From Spirillospora albida (GTDB lineage: Bacteria; Actinomycetota; Actinomycetes; Streptosporangiales; Streptosporangiaceae): a stretch of 64,000 nt of DNA. Positions 1-11,426 of the stretch are shown here, piece by piece (within the stretch, counting starts at the first letter, position 1; every line of letters begins with the position of its first letter). Both the position numbers and the translations under genes were made by a program. The stretch is from assembly GCF_000718255.1 (NCBI RefSeq), contig NZ_JOFJ01000005.1:186001-250000 (forward strand), written 5' to 3'. The notes under the pieces were generated by a model. It had not been told where the DNA came from. It saw only the letters and a list, made by a program, of their open reading frames with translations, and did not search any database.

Positions 1-1
1 T

Positions 2-550
2 GCCGAGGACGAGGCCGTGGGAACGGCACCGAAGGCGGAGAGTCACCATGAAAGCACCCCCTATCACCTCGCTTTCTCCTGCTATGTGGTGGACACGGAG
101 GGGCGCGTCCTCATCACCCGGCGCGCGCTGGGGAAGCGGACCTTCCCGGGGGTGTGGACGGGCAGCTGCTGCGGGCATCCCGGGCCGGGCGAGGGCCTTC
201 GGGAGGCGGTCCTGCGGCGCCTCCGGGACGAGCTGGGGCTGCCGGACGCGGCGCTGACGTCCGTCCTGCCGGGGTTCCGGTACCGGGCCGTCGCCGACGA
301 CGGGACCGTGGAGCACGAGCGCTGCCCCGTGGTCCGGGCGACGGTCGCGCCGGGAACTCCCGTCCAGCCGAACCCGGAGGAGGTCGAGCACGCCGAATGG
401 TGGTCGTGGGACCGCTGCCTGGACCTCGCCGGCCGCCCCGAGTCGTCGCTCTGGTACCGCCTCCAGCTCGCCGAACTGGCCCCGCTGGGCGCCCCCCGGG
501 ACTGGCCGGACGCGGGCACCGCCGCGCTCCCGCCCGCCCTCCGCTGGTAG
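2..550 (+). CDS. idi: Isopentenyl-diphosphate delta-isomerase, type I (5' end outside window)
   Basis: Interconverts isopentenyl and dimethylallyl diphosphate in cytoplasmic isoprenoid synthesis. The protein shows the type I IDI Nudix-like fold: TPYHLAFSCYVVD near the N-terminus, LGKRTFPGVWTGSCCGHP carrying the catalytic Cys and a metal-binding His, then EAVLRRLRDELG as the Nudix-like Glu helix. A GTG at 17 is in frame, but the frame is open back to base 2 and reads AEDEAVGTAPKA, which matches the family's usual interior '(D)xxGxxxGTAPKA' segment. I therefore treat the gene as 5'-truncated by the window edge. The squalene/phytoene synthase gene at 9785 would use its product. Identification is firm; only the true start is unseen. 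Confidence 0.95.
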   Translation, partial: AEDEAVGTAPKAESHHESTPYHLAFSCYVVDTEGRVLITRRALGKRTFPGVWTGSCCGHPGPGEGLREAVLRRLRDELGLPDAALTSVLPGFRYRAVADDGTVEHERCPVVRATVAPGTPVQPNPEEVEHAEWWSWDRCLDLAGRPESSLWYRLQLAELAPLGAPRDWPDAGTAALPPALRW

Positions 551-645
551 CCGGATAACCACGGGATCACTTTTCCCCGCCCGCTGTTGACCGTCCCGCC
601 GTCCGAACGGACGCTTGGTTCTTCGGGGAACCGAAGGGACGGACG

Positions 646-1980
646 ATGCGAGGACGTACTCCCAGACGAGCTCCACGACACACCACCGGACGGGTCTCCC
701 GCCGCTGGAAGGCGATCGCCGCGACCGCGCTGGGCGCGGCCCTGGTCGTCTCCGGCTGCGGCGGGACCGACGACGGCGGCGACGACGCCTCCCAGGTCGA
801 GGTCTTCTCCTGGTGGACCGGACCGGGCGAGGCGGACGGCCTCGCCGCCATGAAGGCCGAGTTCGAGAAGAAGAACCCGGGCACGAAGTTCATCAACGCC
901 GCGATCGCGGGCGGCTCCGGCACGCAGGCGCAGGCCGTCCTGGCGAGCCGGCTGCAGAACCGCAAGCCCCCGGACTCCTTCCAGGGTCACGCTGGCGCCG
1001 AGCTGCTCGACTACATCAAGGCCGGGCAGATCGAGCGGCTCGACTCCTTCTTCGACCAGAACGGCCTGCGGCCGGCCTACCCGCAGCAGCTCCTCCAGCA
1101 GATCAGCTACAAGGGGCACCTCTACTCGGTGCCGGTGAACATCCACCGGTCGAACATGCTCTGGTACAACCCGAAGATCCTGGACGACGCGGGCATCGCG
1201 GGGCCGCCGAAGACGATCGCCGAGTTCATCACCGCGCTGAAGGCCGTCAAGGCGAGGACCGGCAAGGTGCCGCTGTCGCTCGGCGCGCAGTGGACGGCCG
1301 ACCACCTGCTGGAGAACGTCCTGCTGGGCAGCCTCGGCACCGACGCCTACAACGCGCTGTGGAAGCCCGGCGCCGACTGGAGCAGCCCGGCCGTCCGCAA
1401 GGCCCTGACGGACTTCGCGGAGATCATGAAGTACACGACGGCGGAGGCCGCCTCGACCGACTGGCAGGGCGCGTCCAAGGCCGTCGTGGACGGCAAGGCC
1501 GCGTTCAACATCATGGGCGACTGGGCCTACGGGTACTTCACGGGCTCCGCCCCCAACGGGCTCGGCAAGAAGGTCGACACCGACTTCAAGTACGCGGCGG
1601 CCCCGGGCACGGACGGCACCTACATGTGGCTTTCGGACTCCTTCACCCTCCCCAAGGGCGCCCCCCACCGCGCGGGGGCGATCGCCTGGCTGAAGGTGGC
1701 GGGCTCCAGGGAGGGGCAGGACCTCTTCAACCCGAAGAAGGGCTCCATCCCCGCGCGCACGGACGGGAACAAGGCCCTTTACACCGGCTACCTCCAGTAC
1801 GCACTCGGTGAGTGGACCAAGCCCGGCATCAAGCTCGCCGGCTCGTTCTGGCACGGCGTGAACGCCGGCAAGAAGCAGCACACCGACATCGACACAGCGG
1901 TGGGCCTCTTCCTCCAGAACAAGGACGTCGCCAAGCTCCAGGCCGCGCTCGTCGAGGCGGCGAAGAACAGCGGACAGTGA
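646..1980 (+). CDS. Sugar ABC transporter substrate-binding lipoprotein
   Basis: Extracellular lipid-anchored receptor of a carbohydrate ABC importer (family 1 solute-binding protein, 444 residues). A twin-Arg-rich n-region is followed by a hydrophobic stretch and the lipobox VVSGC, so Cys at about residue 40 should be lipidated. The mature domain starts VEVFSWWTGPGE and contains the segment GDWAYGYF, both typical of glucose/oligosaccharide-binding proteins. An AAGGGAC-like ribosome site precedes the ATG. It is the first gene of an operon with two permeases that start 49 bases downstream. The substrate cannot be told from sequence; a mono- or disaccharide is likely. Confidence 0.93.
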   Translation: MRGRTPRRAPRHTTGRVSRRWKAIAATALGAALVVSGCGGTDDGGDDASQVEVFSWWTGPGEADGLAAMKAEFEKKNPGTKFINAAIAGGSGTQAQAVLASRLQNRKPPDSFQGHAGAELLDYIKAGQIERLDSFFDQNGLRPAYPQQLLQQISYKGHLYSVPVNIHRSNMLWYNPKILDDAGIAGPPKTIAEFITALKAVKARTGKVPLSLGAQWTADHLLENVLLGSLGTDAYNALWKPGADWSSPAVRKALTDFAEIMKYTTAEAASTDWQGASKAVVDGKAAFNIMGDWAYGYFTGSAPNGLGKKVDTDFKYAAAPGTDGTYMWLSDSFTLPKGAPHRAGAIAWLKVAGSREGQDLFNPKKGSIPARTDGNKALYTGYLQYALGEWTKPGIKLAGSFWHGVNAGKKQHTDIDTAVGLFLQNKDVAKLQAALVEAAKNSGQ

Positions 1981-2029
1981 CGGGCCCGGGGCGGCCGCGC
2001 GCCGCCCCGGCCGTCGGGGAGGAGATCGC

Positions 2030-2920
2030 GTGGCACGACGGTGGCGCCGGTGGCTGCCCGGCCTGCTGCTGGTGTCGCCGTCCATCATCGCGATCGGCCT
2101 GTTCGTCTACGGGCTGATCTTCTGGAACACCAGGGTCGCGGTCAGCGGCAAGCACGACGAGATCACCCCGTACGGGTTCGACAAGGGACGCAACTTCGTC
2201 GACCTGTGGTCGCAGCCGTCCTGGCCCGGGGCCGTCCAGAACGCCCTGGTGTTCACCGTCGCGTTCGTCGGCGGCGCCCTGGCCCTGGGCGCGTTCCTGG
2301 CGTTCCTGATGGACAAGGGGATCCGCGCGGAGGCGTCCCTCCGCGCGATCTACCTGTTCCCCATGGCGGTCTCGTTCATCGCCAGCGGCGTCGTCTGGCG
2401 GTGGCTCATGAACCCCGCCCCGCCGCAGCGCGCCGTCGGCCTGAACCAGCTGTTCGGCAAGGTCGGCCTCGACGCCCTCGCGAACTCCTGGTGGCAGCAC
2501 CCCACCTGGGGCATGGCCGCGATGGCGCTGCCCGCGATCTGGCAGATGTCCGGCTACGTGATGGCCCTGTACCTCGCCGGGTTCCGCGCCGTCCCCGAGG
2601 AGCTGCGCGAGGCCGCGCGCGTGGACGGCGCGTCCGAGTGGAAGGTCTACCGCCACGTGGTGTTCCCGCGGCTGCGCCCGGTGACGCTGTCCGCACTGAT
2701 CATTCTCGGGCACATCTCGCTCAAGGTGTTCGACCTGATCATGGCGATCTCGGGCAAGCAGATCATCACCTATGTCCCCGCCGTCGCGACCTACGTCGAG
2801 ATCTTCGACCGGCACGACCCCGCCAACGGCGCCACCATCGCGACCTACCTCCTGCTGGCCGTGGCGCTCCTCGTCGTGCCCTACCTGGTCTGGTCGGTGC
2901 GGGCGGAGCGGACCCGATGA
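2030..2920 (+). CDS. Sugar ABC transporter permease (MalF/UgpA-like)
   Basis: First membrane subunit of the sugar importer, about six transmembrane helices in 296 residues. The EAA loop is clear (EELREAARVDGASEWKVYRHVVFPRLRP split over residues ~185-215); this is the contact site for the ATPase. The GTG start at 2030 follows a strong GGGGAGGAG Shine-Dalgarno, and the start fits the family's short Arg-rich N-terminus before the first helix. Its TGA overlaps the ATG of the next permease, implying translational coupling. No ATPase gene follows, so the importer probably uses a shared MsiK-type ATPase encoded elsewhere, as is common in actinomycetes. Confidence 0.93.
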   Translation: MARRWRRWLPGLLLVSPSIIAIGLFVYGLIFWNTRVAVSGKHDEITPYGFDKGRNFVDLWSQPSWPGAVQNALVFTVAFVGGALALGAFLAFLMDKGIRAEASLRAIYLFPMAVSFIASGVVWRWLMNPAPPQRAVGLNQLFGKVGLDALANSWWQHPTWGMAAMALPAIWQMSGYVMALYLAGFRAVPEELREAARVDGASEWKVYRHVVFPRLRPVTLSALIILGHISLKVFDLIMAISGKQIITYVPAVATYVEIFDRHDPANGATIATYLLLAVALLVVPYLVWSVRAERTR

Positions 2921-3726
2921 GGATCGCGCGCCCGGTCGTCCTCCTGCTGTTCGCCGCCCTGTTCCTGATGCCGGTGTACGTCCTCGTCGTGACGAGCTTC
3001 AAGCCGCTCGCCGAGGCCGACCCGGCCGGCGCCTGGAGCCTGCCGGACGCCTGGAGCCTCTCCGGCTGGCGCACCGCCTGGGACGTCCTGCGCCCCGGCC
3101 TGGAGAACAGCGTGAAGATCGCCGTCTCCGGGTCGCTGATCTCGGCCGTCCTCGGCTCGCTGAACGGGTACGTCCTGTCCAAGTGGCGGTTCCCCGGCGC
3201 CGACGCCGTCTTCACCCTGTTCCTGTTCGGGATGTTCATCCCGTACCAGGCGGTGATGATCCCGCTCGCCGGCCTGCTCACCGACATGGAGCTCGTCGGG
3301 ACGATCCGCGGCCTCGTCCTCGCCCACGTCGTCTACGGCATCCCGATCTGCACGCTGATCTTCCGCAACTACTACGTGACGATCCCGGACGAGCTGATCG
3401 AGGCGGCCCGCGTCGACGGCGCCGGCATGCTCCGGACCTACACCTCGATCGTCCTGCCCGTCTCCGGCCCCGCGTTCGCGGTGACCCTCATCTGGCAGTT
3501 CACGTCCCTGTGGAACGACTTCCTGTTCGCGGTCTTCCTCGGCGCTCCCGACAGCTGGCCGGTGACGGTGATGCTGAACAACACGGCGGGCTCCGGCGCG
3601 GCGGCCGTCCAGTACAACCAGCAGATGGCGTCGGCGCTCCTCGCGTCGCTGCCCACGCTCCTCGTCTACCTGCTGCTCGGCCGCTTCTTCATGCGCGGCC
3701 TCATGGCGGGCGCACTCAAAGGCTGA
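2917..3726 (+). CDS. Sugar ABC transporter permease (MalG/UgpE-like)
   Basis: Second membrane subunit of the importer, 269 residues, six predicted helices. The EAA motif reads DELIEAARVDGAGMLRTY in the second half. The ATG at 2917 overlaps the preceding stop in an ATGA arrangement; the frame is open further upstream, but that part only shadows the first permease. The C-terminus ends in the usual hydrophobic helix followed by a short Gly/Lys tail. There is no ATP-binding subunit after it, and no clear terminator before the next gene at 3898. Confidence 0.93.
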   Translation: MRIARPVVLLLFAALFLMPVYVLVVTSFKPLAEADPAGAWSLPDAWSLSGWRTAWDVLRPGLENSVKIAVSGSLISAVLGSLNGYVLSKWRFPGADAVFTLFLFGMFIPYQAVMIPLAGLLTDMELVGTIRGLVLAHVVYGIPICTLIFRNYYVTIPDELIEAARVDGAGMLRTYTSIVLPVSGPAFAVTLIWQFTSLWNDFLFAVFLGAPDSWPVTVMLNNTAGSGAAAVQYNQQMASALLASLPTLLVYLLLGRFFMRGLMAGALKG

Positions 3727-3897
3727 TAACTTCTGCCCCATTCGTCCCACCTGCGTCAACCATCCCTCTTACTCGCGCGTCACACCAATGATCACCCGGC
3801 GCCATTGGCATGACGCCCGATATGCGCCTACCCTCACGGGCATCGCGCGGTCGCCGGCCGGCCGATCCCCGCGACAACGGAGTCTTGGAGGTACCGC

Positions 3898-4329
3898 GTG
3901 CAGGCGATCAGTGTCCAGCAGCCCTGGGCGTTCGCGATCGCGCGTGGCGGCAAGACCGTCTCGAACCAGGACATGCCCACCGCCTACCGCGGCCCGCTCC
4001 TCATCCACGCGTCGATGCGCGTCGACCTGAAGGCGTGCGACTCCCCCCTCGTCCGCGCCGCCGGGTGGGACCCGGGCGACCCCCTCGCCACCATCGGCGC
4101 CGTCACGGCCCAGGCCGACCTGACCGACGTCTGCGGCGCCTCGGCCGCGGGCGCCCCCTGCGACTGCGGCCCCTGGGCGAACCGGGGCGAGTACCACTAC
4201 CACCTGGCGAACGTCCGAGCCCTCCCCCGCCCCATCGTCGCGCTGGGCCGCCACCCGGGCCTCTGGCAGCCGAGCGCGTCCCTCCTCACCGAGGTCGAGA
4301 CCATGCTCACCGCCGCTTCTCTGAAATAG
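3898..4329 (+). CDS. ASCH-domain-like protein
   Basis: Small cytoplasmic protein (143 residues) resembling ASC-1-homology (ASCH/PUA-like) proteins. The N-terminus shows the family pattern SVQQPWAFAI...GGKTVSNQ....YRGPLLIHAS, where PWA and the YRG-hS strand line the putative RNA-binding cleft. ASCH proteins are thought to bind RNA or modified nucleosides, and some are ribonucleases or acyl-cytidine amidohydrolases. Which applies here is unknown. GTG at 3898 is preceded by TTGGAGGT with good spacing, which fixes the start. The C-terminal half has a Cys-rich patch (CGASAAGAPCDCGPW) that could bind metal; this is my observation, not a family hallmark I can confirm. Confidence 0.75.
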   Translation: MQAISVQQPWAFAIARGGKTVSNQDMPTAYRGPLLIHASMRVDLKACDSPLVRAAGWDPGDPLATIGAVTAQADLTDVCGASAAGAPCDCGPWANRGEYHYHLANVRALPRPIVALGRHPGLWQPSASLLTEVETMLTAASLK

Positions 4330-4430
4330 GTCTCCTTTCGGTCATCGCGTCGCTACGCTGGGTCGCGAACATCGGGCGGGGTAGTGTTGTCCCTGTATCG
4401 ATCTGTCGTGCCAACGATGGGAGCGGAACC

Positions 4431-5072
4431 GTGAGCGTCGCGCCCGACCATGACGGTTTTGGCCCGTACACAGCCGAAGATCTGCATGCCCGAGAGGACG
4501 AAGGCCGCGGCCTGGAACTCGAAGACGGGTGGCTGATCGAGTTGTCTCCGAGCACGGTGCACAACATCATCTACCGGAAGATCCACGAGGCCATCGAAAC
4601 GGCCATCGAGAAGGCCGGGGCCTCCGCCTACGCGGATCGAGGCGGGGACTGGGAGATCACCACTCCGTCCGGGATCCGGAAGCCGGATGTTTTCGTGGCG
4701 CCGGGGGAACTCGTCGAAGACGCTTTCCTCGAAGGCAGCGTCGAACTTCCCGGCGAGGAACTACTCCTTGTGGTCGAGGTGGTCTCGCCCGGTAGCGGCA
4801 GCGAGCGCACCGACCAGGTACGCAAGGTGAAGGAGTACGCGGCGCTGGGCATCCCGCAGTACTGGATCGCCAAGTTCTCACCCCACCCGCAGGTACAGGT
4901 CTTCATCCTGGACGCCGAGACAGGCGCCTATCACCTCACTCAGACGGCCATCGCCGGGCAGTCGCTGAAGACGGAGATCCAGGCGGACGTCCCCGTCTCC
5001 GTGTCCTTCGATCCCGAGATCTTCATGGAGTTCCGGGGGCGGCGGCGCGGAGCCGGGCGAACTCGGCACTGA
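4431..5072 (+). CDS. Uma2 family (DUF820) putative restriction endonuclease
   Basis: Predicted PD-(D/E)xK-fold nuclease of the Uma2 family, 213 residues. Core motifs are visible: RKPDVFVAP (the Asp strand), then LLLVVEVVSPGS with the Glu, SERTDQVRKVKEYAALGIP with the lysine helix, and QYWI. Family members are abundant in cyanobacteria and actinobacteria; their biological role is largely unproven. GTG 4431 with upstream GGGAGCGG is the chosen start, since the sequence before it overlaps the ASCH gene and lacks family similarity. Its last 50 bases overlap the convergent mug gene, so the two messages are antisense at their 3' ends. Confidence 0.88.
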   Translation: MSVAPDHDGFGPYTAEDLHAREDEGRGLELEDGWLIELSPSTVHNIIYRKIHEAIETAIEKAGASAYADRGGDWEITTPSGIRKPDVFVAPGELVEDAFLEGSVELPGEELLLVVEVVSPGSGSERTDQVRKVKEYAALGIPQYWIAKFSPHPQVQVFILDAETGAYHLTQTAIAGQSLKTEIQADVPVSVSFDPEIFMEFRGRRRGAGRTRH

Positions 5073-5571
5073 TCTTGTCGAGCGTCCAGGAGGCGTTGAG
5101 GCCGCTCGGGTTCGGGAGGATCCACAGTTTCGCGGGGCCGCACATCTCGTCCTGCTCACCTATCTGAGCCTTGGGGTTCGCGAAAGCCGTCCGGTAGGCG
5201 GTGACGCCGGCGACCGCCAGGTAGGCGGGGCGGTGCTCCTCGACGAAGGCGGCCAGGCGGAGGCCGCCCTCGCGGAGTTCCCCGGCGGTCAGTTCGTCCG
5301 CGCGGGCCGTGGTGCGGGGCGCGAGGTTCGTGATGCCGAGGCCGTAGGACGGCAGCAGGCCCTGCTCGGCGGGCGACAGCAGCCGGTCGGTGAAGCCCGA
5401 TCGGTGCAGGGCGGGCCAGAAGCGATTGCCCGGACGGGCGAAGTGGTGACCGGTCGCCCCCGAGTACAGCCCCGGGTTGATCCCGCAGATCAGGACGCCG
5501 CCTTCCGGCGGCACGATGTCGGGGATGACGCGGTCGCGCGCGGCCTCCAGATCGGCCTTGGTGGGACGCAT
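5023..5571 (-). CDS. mug: G/U mismatch-specific DNA glycosylase
   Basis: Removes uracil or thymine mispaired with guanine in base-excision repair. The 182-residue protein has the Mug/TDG signature GINPG (residues ~30-34, where the Asn activates water) and the minor-groove wedge motif NPSGLN near residue 155. GATGHHFARPGNRFWPALHRSG is the usual pocket region with its Phe-Trp. ATG start is at 5571. The gene converges on and overlaps the Uma2 gene by 50 bases, and lies just beyond the terminator of acnA, which is transcribed in the same direction. Confidence 0.92.
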   Translation of the reverse strand: MRPTKADLEAARDRVIPDIVPPEGGVLICGINPGLYSGATGHHFARPGNRFWPALHRSGFTDRLLSPAEQGLLPSYGLGITNLAPRTTARADELTAGELREGGLRLAAFVEEHRPAYLAVAGVTAYRTAFANPKAQIGEQDEMCGPAKLWILPNPSGLNASWTLDKISAEFARLRAAAPGTP

Positions 5572-5601
5572 CGGACCAGGCTAAGGCCGCTGAGACGCGG
5601 A

Positions 5602-5632
5602 ACGGGCCGCCCCCCGGGGGGAGGCGGCCCGT
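5602..5632 (-). terminator. Strong GC hairpin after acnA
   Basis: ACGGGCCGCC at 5602-5611 pairs perfectly with GGCGGCCCGT at 5623-5632 around a C/G loop. It lies 14 bases beyond the acnA stop on the minus strand, ahead of mug. There is no long T tract, which is common for actinobacterial terminators. Confidence 0.75.
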
Positions 5633-5645
5633 CGCGGCGTGCGGG

Positions 5646-8360
<2,715 letters not shown>

Positions 8361-8549
8361 GGACTCCTCCTCCATCGACGACCGCGCGTCGGGTCCGGGA
8401 CATGACCGCGCGGCGCACACTCTTCTGATCGGTGAATCCCGCCCCGGGGCTGTACGCGCGCGGCGGGGCGGACGCTCATCCACCATGAATCCTGCCTTAG
8501 GCGGAGTCCTGTCCGGGATCCGGGTCCGCCTAACTTCCGCAGGTTTTCT

Positions 8550-8588
8550 CTCGACGTCAAGCTATCTCTAATTTATCTCGACGTCGAG
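8550..8588 (-). promoter_or_regulatory. Repeated CTCGACGTCRAG elements upstream of acnA
   Basis: CTCGACGTCAAG at 8550-8561 and the perfect palindrome CTCGACGTCGAG at 8577-8588 lie 27 bases apart in an otherwise AT-rich island, about 190-230 bases before the acnA start. On the minus strand the proximal copy contains TTGACG, a good -35. The spacing suggests a dimeric repressor or activator overlapping the promoter. No regulator gene is adjacent. Confidence 0.5.
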
Positions 8589-8642
8589 TTACTTGCGCCG
8601 CGCCCGGCGCGTACCGGTCGCGCCGCGGTCCGCGCAGCAGGC

Positions 8643-9611
8643 TCACCAGCGCTGGCGAGCCTCTTCGGCCCAGCCCTCCAGGCCCTCCACGTCGAGCCAC
8701 GCGCCGTCGTCGGTCTGGACGCGGCCGGTGAAGTAGCCGAAGCACTGGTGCGTCTCGGAGCCGACGATGAGGAGTTCGGTACGGGCGACGCGTTCGTGGA
8801 AGGGGTGGAACCCGACCTGGACGCGGGGGCCCTCGATCGTCCAGGGGCGGAGCAGGTCGGTGGGGTCGTAGGTCCAGCGGAGATCGTCGCCGATCTTGTG
8901 GAGGCGGCCGTCGACGAACAGGCCGTTCTCGGTCTGGCCGGTCCCGTCGGTCCACTTTCCGCCCAGTTGGAGGGCGAGCTTCCGGCCGGACGCCGCCGCC
9001 CAGTTCCACGTCATCCGGTACGGCCATTTGCCGCGCCCGTGGTCGAGGACGGCGAACGCGCCCTCACCCACCTCGTACTCGCCGGACGGGAGGGTCAGCC
9101 GCCCCCGCACGGGGCGCCCGACGTCCTTCACCGTGTACTGGAAGCGGTGCTCGCTCCACGGGACCACGACGCCGAGCGACTCGTGCCCGTCCGGCAGCGG
9201 GATCTCCAGGTCGACGAGGACGCCGGGCGCCTTCGCCCGCAGCAGCGTGCCGGACGCGCCGTGCCTGCCGCCGACCGCGACGCCGCCGCCGCGCGCCGCC
9301 ACCTCGCCCTCGCCGCAGCGCTCGGGGAAGCGGGCGCCGAGCGCGAACGGCGCGACCGCGTCCCGCGCGAGCTCCTCGCCGGTCTCGCGGTCGAGGACGT
9401 AGACGCCGTGCACGCCCGCGTAGTCGAGGGACGAGGCGACGAGCCCGACGATGTGCCGGGGCGTGACGATCCCCCAGTACTCCCAGCGCTTGGCGCGGCC
9501 CCACCCGCGCAGGTTGGCGCGGTGCAGGGGGCGGCGGGTCCATCCGACGGCGTCCGGGTTCAGGCGGCCGTCGGGAAGGCACAGGTCGACGGGCTCGACG
9601 ATCTCTTGCAT
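8643..9611 (-). CDS. DUF2804 domain-containing protein
   Basis: A 322-residue protein of the DUF2804 family, function unknown. The family pattern of scattered aromatic motifs is seen: KRWEYWGIVTPRH near residue 45, then DHGRGKWPYRMTWNWA and GGKWTDGTGQTENG in the middle, and a C-terminal GYFTGRVQTDDG. The all-beta, lipocalin/AttH-like look of these motifs suggests a hydrophobic-ligand or lipid-related role, which is inference. The ATG at 9611 (MQEIVEPVDLCLPDG) is the likely start; the open frame upstream lacks similarity. It is transcribed divergently from the squalene/phytoene synthase gene at 9785, sharing a 173-base intergenic region. Confidence 0.82.
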   Translation of the reverse strand: MQEIVEPVDLCLPDGRLNPDAVGWTRRPLHRANLRGWGRAKRWEYWGIVTPRHIVGLVASSLDYAGVHGVYVLDRETGEELARDAVAPFALGARFPERCGEGEVAARGGGVAVGGRHGASGTLLRAKAPGVLVDLEIPLPDGHESLGVVVPWSEHRFQYTVKDVGRPVRGRLTLPSGEYEVGEGAFAVLDHGRGKWPYRMTWNWAAASGRKLALQLGGKWTDGTGQTENGLFVDGRLHKIGDDLRWTYDPTDLLRPWTIEGPRVQVGFHPFHERVARTELLIVGSETHQCFGYFTGRVQTDDGAWLDVEGLEGWAEEARQRW

Positions 9612-9784
9612 GGCCCGAGGGTAGCCGTGCGGGATGCCGCGTATGCCGGTTGTCCCACCCCGATTGACCCGCTCCATACCGGCGGCGGGGTTTCCCCCGT
9701 GCCGCGCCCGCGAATCACCCCCATGGTGATCACCGTTCGGCACCCGCCGCCCCCGGGCGCGTGCCCGTCGAAGGGGATTGAGGG

Positions 9785-10702
9785 ATGTCGGTTTCGGAGA
9801 CCTGCGGACGCTCCGCCCAGGTGGCGGAGGCGTACCGGCACTGCGAGCGGGTCGTCCGCAAGCGCGACCGCGACTTCGCGCACGGCGTCCGGCTGATGCC
9901 CGTCCCGAAGCGCCGCGCGCTGAGCGCGATCTACGCGTTCGCGCGCCGCGTCGACGACATCGGGGACGGGCCGGAGCCCATGCGCGTGCGGCTCGACCGG
10001 CTCGACCGGGCGCGGCGGCGGCTCGCCGACGTGCGGTCGGCGGCGCGCGGCCCGGACGGGCTCGGCGTGCTCGGCGGCGACCCGGTCCTCACCGGGCTCG
10101 CGGACGCGGCGGGCCGGTACCCGATCCCGCTCGACGCGTTCGACGAGCTCATCGACGGCTGCGCGGCCGACGTCCGGGGCGTCCGGTACGAGACGTTCGA
10201 CGACCTGCTGCGCCACTGCCAGCGGATGGCGGGCACGGTCGGGCGGGTGTCGCTCGGCGTGTTCGGCGCGGGCGGGCGGCTCCGCGCGGAGGGACTCGCC
10301 GACTCGCTGGGGGTCGCGCTGCAACTCACGAACGTTCTGCGGGACATCCGGGAGGACCGCTCGGCGGGCCGCACCTACCTGCCCGCGGAGGACCTGGCGC
10401 TCTTCGGCTGCACCCTCGAACAGGACGAGTCGGGCGAGTTCGTCGACCCGCCGTGGCGGCTGAACGGGCTGGTGCGGTTCGAGGCGGAGCGGGCCCGCGC
10501 CTGGTACGCGGAGGGCATGCGGCTGCTGCCCCTCCTGGACCGGCGCAGCGCGGCCTGCACCGCCGCGATGGCGGGCGTCTACCGCCGACTGCTGGAGCGG
10601 ATCGCGGAGCGCCCCTGCATCGCGCTCAGCTCGCGGGTGTCGCTGCCGCCCTGGCAGCGCGCGGTCGTGACGGCCCGCGCGGTGACGGGCGTGGAGCGCT
10701 GA
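9785..10702 (+). CDS. Squalene/phytoene synthase family protein (HpnD-like)
   Basis: Head-to-head prenyl transferase of 305 residues. Both Asp-rich metal motifs are present: ARRVDDIGDG near residue 58 and NVLRDIREDRSAGRTYLP near residue 185. The early segment (FAHGVRLMPVPKRRALSAIYAF) resembles HpnD presqualene-diphosphate synthases of actinobacterial hopanoid clusters more than carotenoid CrtB. Unlike those clusters, no hpnC, hpnE, shc or crtI gene is nearby, so the exact product (presqualene diphosphate, squalene or phytoene) stays open. AAGGGG upstream of the ATG at 9785 supports the start. Confidence 0.85.
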   Translation: MSVSETCGRSAQVAEAYRHCERVVRKRDRDFAHGVRLMPVPKRRALSAIYAFARRVDDIGDGPEPMRVRLDRLDRARRRLADVRSAARGPDGLGVLGGDPVLTGLADAAGRYPIPLDAFDELIDGCAADVRGVRYETFDDLLRHCQRMAGTVGRVSLGVFGAGGRLRAEGLADSLGVALQLTNVLRDIREDRSAGRTYLPAEDLALFGCTLEQDESGEFVDPPWRLNGLVRFEAERARAWYAEGMRLLPLLDRRSAACTAAMAGVYRRLLERIAERPCIALSSRVSLPPWQRAVVTARAVTGVER

Positions 10703-10745
10703 TTTCACCCGCTTTCGGGAACTCTCTGGCCCTTGCGTACGTCTT

Positions 10746-10788
10746 CGATATATCGTTGGCGTATCGCGAGAGATCATAGAGAGATCTC
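10746..10788 (+). promoter_or_regulatory. Palindromic sites upstream of padR-like gene
   Basis: CGATATATCG at 10746-10755 is a perfect palindrome, echoed by GTATCG a few bases on. GAGATC (10770-10775) and the palindrome GAGATCTC (10781-10788) follow directly before the ribosome site. AT-rich dyads of this kind directly upstream of PadR genes usually serve autoregulation; that use here is inference. Confidence 0.5.
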
Positions 10789-10805
10789 AGAAGGTGGTGA
10801 CGAAC

Positions 10806-11423
10806 ATGGGACACCGTGGATTCCGGGCACGGGGAGACGTCCCCGGCCCCGGCTGGATGTTCGGCGGCCCGTGGGGACCCCAGGGCGGCTTCGGCCCCGG
10901 TCCGCACCCGCCCTGGGCGCGCGGCCGCGCCCCCTGGGGCCGGGGCGGCAAGGCGCGCAAGGGCAACGTCCGGGCCGCGATCCTCGTCCTCCTCGACGAG
11001 GAGCCGCGCAACGGCTACCAGCTCATCCAGGAGATCGCCGAGCGCAGCGGCGGCGCGTGGAGGCCCAGCCCCGGCGCCGTCTACCCGGCCCTCCAGCAGC
11101 TCGCCGACGAGGGACTCATCGCCGGGGAGGAGAGCGGCGGCCGCCGCGTCTTCCACCTCACCGGCGAAGGCCGCGCCCACGTCGAGCGGAACCGCGACGA
11201 GCTCGCCGAGCCGTGGGCCGAGATGGCGTACGACTTCGGCGAGGGCGTCCCCGACCTGTTCCGGCAGGCGGCGCAGACGGGCTCCGCCGTGATGCAGATC
11301 GTCCACGCCGGATCCCCCCGGCAGATCGCGCGCGCCCGCGACGTCCTCGCGGAGGCGCGCCGCGACCTCTACCGCGTCCTCGCCGACGACGAGGACGCCA
11401 CGACCCCCGACGCCGAGGAGTAG
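10806..11423 (+). CDS. PadR family transcriptional regulator
   Basis: Winged-helix regulator of about 205 residues. A Gly/Pro/Trp-rich N-terminal tail of ~55 residues (GWMFGGPWGPQGGFGP) precedes the PadR domain: VRAAILVLLDEEPRNGYQLIQEI, then PSPGAVYPALQQLADEGLI as the recognition helix and wing. This tail is typical of the actinobacterial PadR type linked to membrane or stress proteins. ATG at 10806 has AAGGTGG eight bases upstream; GTG at 10794 or 10797 is possible but would sit on that site. The next gene (DUF1707) begins three bases after the stop, so the two form an operon. Confidence 0.9.
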   Translation: MGHRGFRARGDVPGPGWMFGGPWGPQGGFGPGPHPPWARGRAPWGRGGKARKGNVRAAILVLLDEEPRNGYQLIQEIAERSGGAWRPSPGAVYPALQQLADEGLIAGEESGGRRVFHLTGEGRAHVERNRDELAEPWAEMAYDFGEGVPDLFRQAAQTGSAVMQIVHAGSPRQIARARDVLAEARRDLYRVLADDEDATTPDAEE

Positions 11424-11426
11424 GCC

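Noticed and set aside
82..2088. Very long minus-strand open frame antisense to idi and the sugar-binding protein
   Set aside because: High GC content leaves antisense frames open; its composition (Arg/Gly/Pro/Ala runs) shows no domain, and the sense genes are clear.
9785..10702. A hopanoid or carotenoid gene cluster
   Set aside because: Only one squalene/phytoene synthase-type gene is present; neighbours are DUF2804 and PadR genes.
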